This document shows, one piece after another, positions 5,268-10,895 of a stretch of 10,895 nt of DNA (within the stretch, counting starts at the first letter, position 1; each line of letters starts with the position of its first letter). The notes beneath the pieces were generated by a model. The model was not told the DNA's origin and ran no database searches. It saw only the letters and a program-made list of their open reading frames with translations. The translations under genes were made by a program, and so were the position numbers. The stretch comes from Candidatus Moraniibacteriota bacterium (GTDB lineage: Bacteria > Patescibacteriota > Minisyncoccia > Moranbacterales > GCA-2747515). The DNA is taken from positions 1-10,895 of the forward strand of contig JALVPE010000076.1 of NCBI GenBank assembly GCA_027031945.1, given 5' to 3'.

Positions 5268-5460
5268 AAAGTAATTATACCATTTATTTGAAAGTGGGTC
5301 AAAGTTATCCATCTCTTTTCCTCTTGTTTATGGGCTTTTTGACAGATTTTTGATAAATTTTTTATTAGTTTGTTGAAAAAGTTAAAAAATAAAGTAAATC
5401 TCTTTTAATTTTTCTTTATATTTATACACAAGTTATCCACATGTACACAAGTTATCCACA
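5239..5460. other. Candidate replication origin: DnaA-box cluster in AT-rich DNA
   Basis: Three 9-mers matching TTATNCACA lie in the same orientation: TTATACACA 5422-5430, TTATCCACA 5433-5441 and TTATCCACA 5452-5460. Their starts are 11 and 19 bp apart, about one and two helical turns. The last two sit in a tandem 17-bp repeat (TACACAAGTTATCCACA at 5425-5441 and 5444-5460). An inverted box, TGTGTATAA (5239-5247), lies within the 5' end of the large RNA. Flanking 5336-5424 and 5461-5520 is nearly all A/T and could unwind. The genes usually seen beside oriC (dnaA, dnaN, gyrB, rpmH) are absent, so this may be oriC, a DnaA-regulated promoter or a DnaA titration site. Confidence 0.45.
5274..5302 (-). 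promoter_or_regulatory. Promoter of the large structured RNA
   Basis: On the - strand TTGACC (5302-5297), a 17-bp spacer and TATAAT (5279-5274) differ from consensus at one position, giving a start near 5267. A degenerate DnaA-box-like 9-mer, TTATCCATC (5305-5313), abuts the -35. Confidence 0.8.
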
Positions 5461-5495
5461 ACTATAAATATATATTTTGTGCTTAAACCATAAAT

Positions 5496-5528
5496 CAAAA
5501 AGTACATTCTTTTTAAAATGAATGTACT
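5496..5528 (-). terminator. Terminator of the membrane-protein gene
   Basis: GAATGTACT (5520-5528) and AGTACATTC (5501-5509) form a 9-bp perfect stem. On the - strand it is followed by TTTTTGATTTA. It lies 155 bp past the stop of the 401-aa gene; the intervening 5529-5682 shows no ORF or strong structure and appears to be 3' UTR. Confidence 0.6.
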
Positions 5529-5682
5529 CATGAATAATATTTACTGTGGACACTTACTTTTATGAAATGAGTATATTTAATACATCAATCATTCAATTTA
5601 ACAATCTTCAAAATCTAAAATTAATGATTATAATTAAAGACGAGAACTAAAGATTTATCACAAAATATTCCATATTTTGTCA

Positions 5683-6888
5683 TTATAAATTTTTAGCATC
5701 CTTTGAACTTTGCATTTTATTAATGTAATCAATAATTACACGTAATGTATTTTTTGTTGTACCAATAATCCATTTACCATCACTTATTGTGTAATCTATA
5801 GAATATGATTCTGTTTTATTTAAATTATAATATCGGATTGGATGTGTTTTGTAGGAACTGTCTTTAAACACAACATCTTTAACATTAGTATTCATATTAT
5901 CTAATATAATACTGAATGATTTTGGTAGATTCATTTCATTTGCAACAATAGCTGTTTGAATTGCTTTTACATCCTTAACATCAACACTAAATCCAAACCG
6001 TATACCATTTAATTGATCATTATACGCATAAATTTCAAATTCTTCTTCGAGTGATTTTGCTATATCTTGTGGAATATTCATACCTGCTGACATAGAAAAT
6101 ATATGAAATGACACTGGATTACTATTTTGATCTGTAACAATAAATGATATTGGACCGGTTATATTTTGTTGTTGCATATTTTGTGCGATACTTTTTAGTT
6201 CTGTTGCTATATCTTGTTGAACTGTTGCACTTTCTACATCAATTGAGAAATAGTTTGGTAATTTTGTTGTGTAAGTTTGCTCAATTGATTCTTCAGTATC
6301 ATTATCTGCTTTATTAACTGTTTTGTCTATATCAGTACTAACATTAACATTATTATCCGGATTATCTTTAGCCTTTTCACTGTCCATATTGTCAGTATTA
6401 ACTAAGATATTTTGATTATCAGTTGATTGTTGTTCATTAAATTTTAACATGTAAATTCCAAATCCTACTATGCCTATAATAAACAAAATAATAAAAACTA
6501 TCATGATAATATGAATCATTTTCTTTTGATTATTTCCAGATACATTGTCATTTAGTTTGTCTTGTGACACAATATCTGCCGGTGTTTGATTTATTTTTTC
6601 CACTACATTATCTTGCACTCCTGGTGCAAATGAGCCCTTTGTCATATTTGTATCCTCAGAAACATTATCTGTAAGAAAGGGATTACTTGTTTGTTGTTTT
6701 GATTTTTTTGACTGTGATACACTTCTTTGTAATATATTTTGCCCTTTACTAACTTGTGATGTCTTTGGTAATGGCACTGTTTGATTTTTTGATATTTGAT
6801 TTGTCTTAATAGTATTATCAGTATCCATTGTATGAACTTGAAAAATGTGTTTTTGTCCTGATGTTTTTTTTATTTTTTGATTATTCAT
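5683..6888 (-). CDS. Single-pass membrane protein with extracytoplasmic C-terminal domain, function unknown
   Basis: This 401-aa protein has an N-terminal region of about 120 residues that is hydrophilic, Gln/Ser/Thr/Asn/Lys-rich and apparently disordered (KTSQVSKGQNILQRSVSQSK). One membrane helix follows at about 125-148 (IHIIMIVFIILFIIGIVGFG), preceded by QKK, so the N-terminus should be inside. A low-complexity Asn/Asp-rich linker spans about 151-206. A folded extracytoplasmic domain spans about 209-395, with two similar-looking halves: LPNYFSIDVES at 210-220 and LPKSFSIILDN at 321-331. It ends in SYSIDYTISDGKWIIGTTKNTLR, then a terminal helix. I recall similar tails in CPR membrane proteins of unknown role but can name no function. 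Translation starts with a good AGAGG six bases before the ATG. It lies 84 bp downstream of pnp, behind a terminator and with its own extended -10 promoter, so it is probably transcribed separately. Confidence 0.82.
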   Translation of the reverse strand: MNNQKIKKTSGQKHIFQVHTMDTDNTIKTNQISKNQTVPLPKTSQVSKGQNILQRSVSQSKKSKQQTSNPFLTDNVSEDTNMTKGSFAPGVQDNVVEKINQTPADIVSQDKLNDNVSGNNQKKMIHIIMIVFIILFIIGIVGFGIYMLKFNEQQSTDNQNILVNTDNMDSEKAKDNPDNNVNVSTDIDKTVNKADNDTEESIEQTYTTKLPNYFSIDVESATVQQDIATELKSIAQNMQQQNITGPISFIVTDQNSNPVSFHIFSMSAGMNIPQDIAKSLEEEFEIYAYNDQLNGIRFGFSVDVKDVKAIQTAIVANEMNLPKSFSIILDNMNTNVKDVVFKDSSYKTHPIRYYNLNKTESYSIDYTISDGKWIIGTTKNTLRVIIDYINKMQSSKDAKNL

Positions 6889-6909
6889 AAGAAACCTCTT
6901 AAAAAGTAG

Positions 6910-6936
6910 AAAGACATTACTCTAAGTAATGTCTTT
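6910..6936 (-). terminator. Terminator after pnp
   Basis: AAAGACATTACT (6910-6921) pairs with AGTAATGTCTTT (6925-6936) across CTA. On the - strand it is followed by CTACTTTTT, an interrupted U tract. It lies 36 bp past the pnp stop and probably ends most pnp transcripts. Confidence 0.65.
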
Positions 6937-6945
6937 ATTATAACA
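6937..6945 (-). promoter_or_regulatory. Extended -10 promoter of the membrane-protein gene
   Basis: On the - strand TGTTATAAT (TGn plus a perfect TATAAT, 6942-6937) is present, with no good -35 at 16-18 bp. Its start would be near 6930, inside the pnp terminator stem, leaving a leader of about 40 nt to the ATG at 6888. The arrangement is a tail-to-head compact terminator/promoter. Confidence 0.45.
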
Positions 6946-6972
6946 CTTTATTTCAAAAAATGCGACACTCGA

Positions 6973-9087
6973 TTATTTATCATGTTTGACTTTTTTTGAT
7001 ATTAAAGCTTTCATTGAAAGATTAATGCGCCCTTGTGAATCAATCTCCTTTACCTTAACTTTTACCTTATCCCCAATTTTTACTACGTCTTCAACTTTGT
7101 TTACACGAGAATGTGCCATCTCACTTATATGTACCAATCCATCCCTACCTGGCAAAATTTCCACAAATGCTCCAAAGTCCATAATTCTTACAACAGTTCC
7201 TTCATATTCTTCACCTACCTCAATTTCTTTTGTAAGATTGTAAATGATTTCTTGTGCTCGTGCACCACTTTTAGCATCTGTTGCTGTGATAAATACAGTG
7301 CCATCATCTTCAATATCAATGCTCACACCTGTTTCTTCAATAATTTCATTTATAACCTTACCACCAGAACCAATAACATCACGAATTTGATCTGGATTGA
7401 TATGCATAGTAATAATACGTGGAGCATATGGAGACATTTTTCCGGGTTCACTAATTGTTTTAAGCATGATATTTAAAATATGACTTCGCCCTTCTTTAGC
7501 TTGATTTAATGTTGCTTTAAACATTTTTGCATCAATGCCTTCCATTTTTACATCCATCTGTAATGCTGTTATACCTTTTTGTGTGCCTGCAACTTTTAAA
7601 TCCATATCACCATAATGATCTTCCGCTCCTTGAATATCAGATAACACCACATATTTGCCATCCGAATCCGTCATCATTCCCATTGCAATACCACTCACCG
7701 GACGTTTAATTGGAACACCTGCGTGCATAAGTGAAAGCGTAGAACCACATGTTGCAGCCATTGATGATGAACCATTGGATTCCAAAATTTCTGAAACCAA
7801 TAATACTGTGTACGGATAATCTTCTGGGATAACTGGCAATAGAGCCTTTTCAGCTAATGCGCCATGCCCTATTTCACGTCTTCCCGGTCCACGCATAAAT
7901 CTTACTTCTCCCACAGAATATGGTGGAAAATTATAATGATGAATATAATGTTTTTTTTCATCAACTTCCATCGTGTCAATAATCTGATGATCTCCAGGAG
8001 CTCCAAGTGTTGTGACTGTAAGTGCCTGTGTTTCACCACGCGTAAATAAACCTGAGCCATGTGGTCTCGGTAATAATCCAACTTCACATGTAATAGAACG
8101 AATTTCTTCAGGTTTTCTACTATCTGGACGCTTACCGTTTACAATAATCCCTTTATGTACTAACTCATCACACACTTCATCATATACCAAATCATATACA
8201 TCATTTAAATCATCTTGATCATCTTCAGAAACTTTTTTTTCTAAAATTTCCTTAACTTTCTCTTTAATTTCTGCTGTTTTTATACTGATTTCTTTTTTTG
8301 TTCCATACAAGGCTTCTTCAATTCCATTTTCAAGTAGTGTCTCTTTTATCATTAATTCAAGTTCTTCACTGGCCACAAGCATTACTGGTTTAGATTTTTC
8401 TTTGCCAACTTCCGCTTTAATTTCTTCAATAAATGTTACAATGTTTGCAATCACATCATGACCAGCCTCAAAAGCACGCACCACATCATCTTCTGGTACC
8501 TCATGTGCATCAGCTTCAATCATGTTAACTTTATCTTTTGTTCCTGCAAGTGTTAAATTAATTATACTTTTTTCTTCTTGTTCTTCCGTTGGGTTAATTA
8601 CTATTTTATCTTCTACAATAGCAACTTTAACAGCTGCAATAGGACCATTCCATGGAATATCTGAAATAGAAAGTGCAACAGATGCAGCAATCATTGAAAT
8701 AATATCCGGATCATTTTCTCCATCAATGGATTGAACTGTAATCACAACTTGCACTTCAGAGCGCATGCGCATATCAAAAAGCGGTCGAATTGTTCTGTCA
8801 ACTGCCCGACCTGTTAAAACCGCTTCATCACTTGGACGTCCTTCACGCTTGATAAAACGTGAACCTTTGATTTTACCTGCTGCATAAAATCGCTCCTCAT
8901 AATCCACCATAAGTGGAAAATATCCCATCACATTACTCTTGTTTTTACTCATTACTGCTGTTGCAAGTACTTGAGTATCGCCATAACGCACAGTCACAGC
9001 TCCACCGGCTTGTTTTGCAAGTTTACCTGTCTCCACACTCAAAGTTCGTCCAGCCACATCAAGTGACCATTTCTTTTGTTCTGTCAT
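6973..9087 (-). CDS. pnp: Polyribonucleotide nucleotidyltransferase (PNPase)
   Basis: This 704-aa protein is normal length and architecture for bacterial PNPase. It degrades RNA 3' to 5' by phosphorolysis, releasing nucleoside diphosphates, as a cytoplasmic homotrimer. Domains in order: first RNase PH domain about 1-145 (MGYFPLMVDYEERFYAAGK, EGRPSDEAVLTGRAVDRTIRP); helical linker about 150-310; catalytic second RNase PH domain about 320-545, with RGETQALTVTTLG at 350-362, FMRGPGRREIGHGALAEKA at 397-415 and GDMDLKVAG at 493-501, carrying the paired acidic residues of the active site; KH domain about 555-615 with GSGG at 573-576; S1 domain about 625-693 (EGTVVRIMDFGAFVEILPGR). All key motifs are intact. 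An in-frame TAA lies two codons upstream, so ATG 9087 is the first possible Met. No Shine-Dalgarno is visible. rpsO, its common partner, is not adjacent. Confidence 0.97.
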   Translation of the reverse strand: MTEQKKWSLDVAGRTLSVETGKLAKQAGGAVTVRYGDTQVLATAVMSKNKSNVMGYFPLMVDYEERFYAAGKIKGSRFIKREGRPSDEAVLTGRAVDRTIRPLFDMRMRSEVQVVITVQSIDGENDPDIISMIAASVALSISDIPWNGPIAAVKVAIVEDKIVINPTEEQEEKSIINLTLAGTKDKVNMIEADAHEVPEDDVVRAFEAGHDVIANIVTFIEEIKAEVGKEKSKPVMLVASEELELMIKETLLENGIEEALYGTKKEISIKTAEIKEKVKEILEKKVSEDDQDDLNDVYDLVYDEVCDELVHKGIIVNGKRPDSRKPEEIRSITCEVGLLPRPHGSGLFTRGETQALTVTTLGAPGDHQIIDTMEVDEKKHYIHHYNFPPYSVGEVRFMRGPGRREIGHGALAEKALLPVIPEDYPYTVLLVSEILESNGSSSMAATCGSTLSLMHAGVPIKRPVSGIAMGMMTDSDGKYVVLSDIQGAEDHYGDMDLKVAGTQKGITALQMDVKMEGIDAKMFKATLNQAKEGRSHILNIMLKTISEPGKMSPYAPRIITMHINPDQIRDVIGSGGKVINEIIEETGVSIDIEDDGTVFITATDAKSGARAQEIIYNLTKEIEVGEEYEGTVVRIMDFGAFVEILPGRDGLVHISEMAHSRVNKVEDVVKIGDKVKVKVKEIDSQGRINLSMKALISKKVKHDK

Positions 9088-9320
9088 ATATTATAGACGA
9101 GAGAATAGCAAATCCTGTACTACTATAAATCTACATATATATCCCACCCTTTTGTGATTCATATATGTATCTTCATAGTGACAACATCACTATCTCATTA
9201 AAAATTACCTACATTTAGTGTGCCACCTTTAACACAAAAAGTCAATCAAAAAAACTTGAATTCTAATCCAAAACTGAATTCAAAGTTGTTCAAACCTTAC
9301 TCCCTAAGGTTAACTTTTTA
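9088..9320 (-). promoter_or_regulatory. Hairpin-rich upstream region of pnp (probable autoregulatory leader)
   Basis: No ORF lies here, but four inverted repeats are evenly spread. TACATATAT 9132-9140 pairs with ATATATGTA 9161-9169. ATAGTGA 9175-9181 pairs with TCACTAT 9187-9193. TTGAATTC 9256-9263 pairs with GAATTCAA 9276-9283. AACCTTA 9293-9299 pairs with TAAGGTT 9305-9311. PNPase genes in other bacteria are autoregulated through leader hairpins cut by RNase III, so a structured leader fits. I cannot place its promoter firmly; the region 9312-9402 is AT-rich and otherwise featureless. Confidence 0.45.
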
Positions 9321-9402
9321 AATAAAAGTTCGGATCTTGTTCTTTACAAAACTTGTAATTTACTTACCTATTATTTAAGATGAAGTCAAAAAATAAAATG
9401 TA

Positions 9403-9411
9403 TGTTATAAT
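9403..9411 (+). promoter_or_regulatory. Extended -10 promoter of the 375-aa/DUF5663 pair
   Basis: TGT directly followed by TATAAT (9406-9411), an extended -10, gives a start near 9418 and a 20-nt leader to the ATG at 9438. No good -35 is visible at 16-18 bp. The geometry mirrors that of maf. Confidence 0.6.
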
Positions 9412-9437
9412 GATAAAAAAATATTATTGTTCATATT

Positions 9438-10565
9438 ATGAAATCATTAGAACCAATACCTCAATCAAATACAGAACAAGTTGTTAAATTAGATAAACTA
9501 CATAATTTTTATACCGCTGAAAAATCAACAAATTTGAAAGAGCTTGCCGAAGCAGGAATCGATACAATCAAAAGTTTTTTTAAGCATACTAATATCAAAA
9601 ACACACTTCGATCTTTTTTAAAAAAAGATGTTATCACAAGAACAACAGATGAAGCGACTGAAGCTCCAACAGAATCCATAAGACAAGATTCCGAAATATC
9701 ACATGATGTTACTACGGAAACCAAAAAAGATTACACTATTCTTAAAAGATTAAACAATTTTGAGAGTACCTTAATGCAGGAAGAAATATCTGAATATTAT
9801 CGTCAAAATCATATAAAAAGTATAAATGCTTATATTGTCAAGTCTAGGATTCCTAAAGAAAAGATGGTAGAGGCTACAGATCGCATCCTTGCACATTTAT
9901 CAAAAAAACAACTTGATAAATTTAAAAAAACTATCTCTAATAAATTAAAAAATACAGATCTGTTTGAAGAGGAATTTGGTAAATTTTGGGCATGGCGCAT
10001 TGCAAATCCTCCAAAAGAAAAACCTCTTCTTGTACGTACAGATACTGGAATTGAGATTAGATCTGATCAATTTGCCTCAGAAGCAGCCATTAAAAAATTC
10101 ATGTCAAATCATTTATCCACATTACCTGATAGTTTTTTTGATTCTATAACAAATGAGTTAGACAATAATGAAATAGATTCTCAAGAACCAACAACTATAA
10201 AAACAAGTGCTGATATTGAGGAAGATATCACACACGCATTAAAACAATCAACTTATAGTATTGAAAAACAAAATGATAGTTGGATAGATACTGCAATGTA
10301 CGAAAAAGTCGCACACATCCCTGCCGGCAAAGCATTATATATGCTTGGTAGCATTAATTCAGAACTTAAACCATCTGCAAGAGCAATGCTTGGTAAAATG
10401 CGATATATGATAGATCCTCAAAAAACAAATCAGACATTTGGTTCACTAATACAACAGGTACTAAATACAGAAAATAACAACTTGCCATCAAAAAATACAC
10501 TAAAAACTATCTCACACATAATTAATAAACTAAATAAAGTCGCATCATTTTCAGAACAAAAATAA
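9438..10565 (+). CDS. Hypothetical soluble helical protein, 375 aa
   Basis: I do not recognise this family. The protein has no signal peptide or membrane segment, so it is probably cytoplasmic. An N-terminal helical region (NLKELAEAGIDTIKSFFKHTNIKNTLRSFLKKD, about 32-65) is followed by a polar Thr/Glu/Ser-rich linker at about 68-97 (RTTDEATEAPTESIRQDSE). A long mainly helical domain (about 98-235) contains EEEFGKFWAWRIANPPKEKP. After another acidic linker (DNNEIDSQEPTTIKTS), a C-terminal domain at about 262-372 includes WIDTAMYEKVAHIPAGKALYM. No catalytic motif stands out. There is no clear Shine-Dalgarno; the start at 9438 is supported by the promoter 27 bp upstream. It is followed after 6 bp by the DUF5663-like gene, so the two are an operon, possibly encoding interacting proteins. 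Confidence 0.8.
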   Translation: MKSLEPIPQSNTEQVVKLDKLHNFYTAEKSTNLKELAEAGIDTIKSFFKHTNIKNTLRSFLKKDVITRTTDEATEAPTESIRQDSEISHDVTTETKKDYTILKRLNNFESTLMQEEISEYYRQNHIKSINAYIVKSRIPKEKMVEATDRILAHLSKKQLDKFKKTISNKLKNTDLFEEEFGKFWAWRIANPPKEKPLLVRTDTGIEIRSDQFASEAAIKKFMSNHLSTLPDSFFDSITNELDNNEIDSQEPTTIKTSADIEEDITHALKQSTYSIEKQNDSWIDTAMYEKVAHIPAGKALYMLGSINSELKPSARAMLGKMRYMIDPQKTNQTFGSLIQQVLNTENNNLPSKNTLKTISHIINKLNKVASFSEQK

Positions 10566-10571
10566 AATAAT

Positions 10572-10871
10572 ATGGTATCACTCAATAAAAAACTTATATC
10601 AATAATACAAGAATTAGATCTTGGTGATATAAATGAAACAAAAAAACTTTCTATTCTCGATGAAATTGGTGAAGTGTTAACTCAACGCATCATTCTTCGT
10701 TTAATAAAAGAAGTACCTAAAAAAAAGAAGGCCCTTTTTATAGAAAAGATCAATAATAACAAAACCGATCCTGATAAAGTGTTACTATTTATTGACCATT
10801 TTATTGAAAATGCTGACGAAATCATTGATGAGGAAATCGAAAAATACAAAACTGATTTGAAAAAACTTTGA
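10572..10871 (+). CDS. Small acidic helical protein, DUF5663-like
   Basis: This 99-aa soluble protein is entirely helical in appearance. An N-terminal hydrophobic/acidic helix (LISIIQELDLGDINETKKL) is followed by ILDEIGEVLTQRIILRLIKEVPKKKKALFIEKI and a C-terminal acidic helix (ENADEIIDEEIEKYKTDLKKL). The pattern 'L..IGE.l.qRi.lr.l.e.p...k..f...i......d...ll.fl....p....ii.eEIek.k' matches my recollection of DUF5663, a small family frequent in CPR genomes with no known function. It starts 6 bp after the stop of the 375-aa gene and has no visible Shine-Dalgarno, so translation may be coupled. The last 24 bases of the window (10872-10895) are AT-rich with no feature visible. Confidence 0.7.
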   Translation: MVSLNKKLISIIQELDLGDINETKKLSILDEIGEVLTQRIILRLIKEVPKKKKALFIEKINNNKTDPDKVLLFIDHFIENADEIIDEEIEKYKTDLKKL

Positions 10872-10895
10872 GTATTATAATTAAATATTAAATTT

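Noticed and set aside
5425..5460. 19-bp tandem repeat as a CRISPR or minisatellite
   Set aside because: Only two units with a 2-bp spacer; each contains a perfect DnaA box, which explains the repeat.
9090..9095. TATAAT on the - strand just before the pnp start as its promoter
   Set aside because: It ends two bases before the ATG, so transcription would begin inside the coding sequence; no -35 is present, and the ATG is needed for the conserved N-terminal strand.
6986..9128. Several + strand ORFs and one extra - frame ORF across pnp
   Set aside because: All are shadow frames of full-length PNPase, with Cys/His/Phe-rich unnatural composition.

Overview
The window is low-GC DNA, roughly 30-35% by eye, in bacterial gene style: short leaders, consensus-like -10/-35 boxes, intrinsic terminators and standard-code translation. 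The mix of genes suggests a candidate-phyla-radiation (Patescibacteria) genome. It holds a TrmB-family regulator, a DUF4143 ATPase, stand-alone maf and pnp genes with no rpsO beside pnp, a short DUF5663-like protein, and several conserved-looking hypothetical proteins without close functional relatives that I recognise. This placement is an inference from gene style; nothing here is a taxonomic marker.

Layout. 1-356 (+) is the 3' end of a SAM-dependent methyltransferase. It converges on a leftward two-gene operon: a DUF4143 ATPase (2264-1122), then a TrmB-like regulator (1119-385) two bases further on. The operon has an elaborate control region at 2265-2520, with a fully consensus promoter, a palindrome, a REP-like hairpin and three copies of a 17-bp motif. 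2532-3546 is a self-contained rightward unit: consensus promoter, roughly 215-nt hairpin-rich leader, orphan 174-aa gene of higher GC, hairpin-rich tail and terminator. Copies of a 15-bp repeat bracket it. maf follows with its own promoter (3573-4203), converging on a small secreted Cys-containing protein (4527-4264).

4657-5302 is the most striking stretch. A strong leftward promoter (TTGACC, 17 bp, TATAAT) and a 14-bp perfect terminator hairpin delimit about 610 nt with no credible ORF and many long helices. I call it a large structured noncoding RNA that I cannot assign to a known class. Beside it at 5422-5460 lie three consensus DnaA boxes in AT-rich DNA, with a fourth inverted box at 5239-5247 inside the RNA's 5' end. 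This is a candidate replication origin.

5683-6888 (-) encodes a single-pass membrane protein of unknown function. 6973-9087 (-) is full-length polynucleotide phosphorylase with a long hairpin-containing upstream region. Divergent from it, 9438-10871 (+) holds two soluble hypothetical proteins in tandem, the second resembling DUF5663.

Working links: the ATPase and regulator are probably co-transcribed and may be autoregulated through the repeats at their promoter. pnp is likely controlled through its leader. The large RNA and the origin-like DnaA cluster are physically interleaved, and the relationship between them is the main open question.
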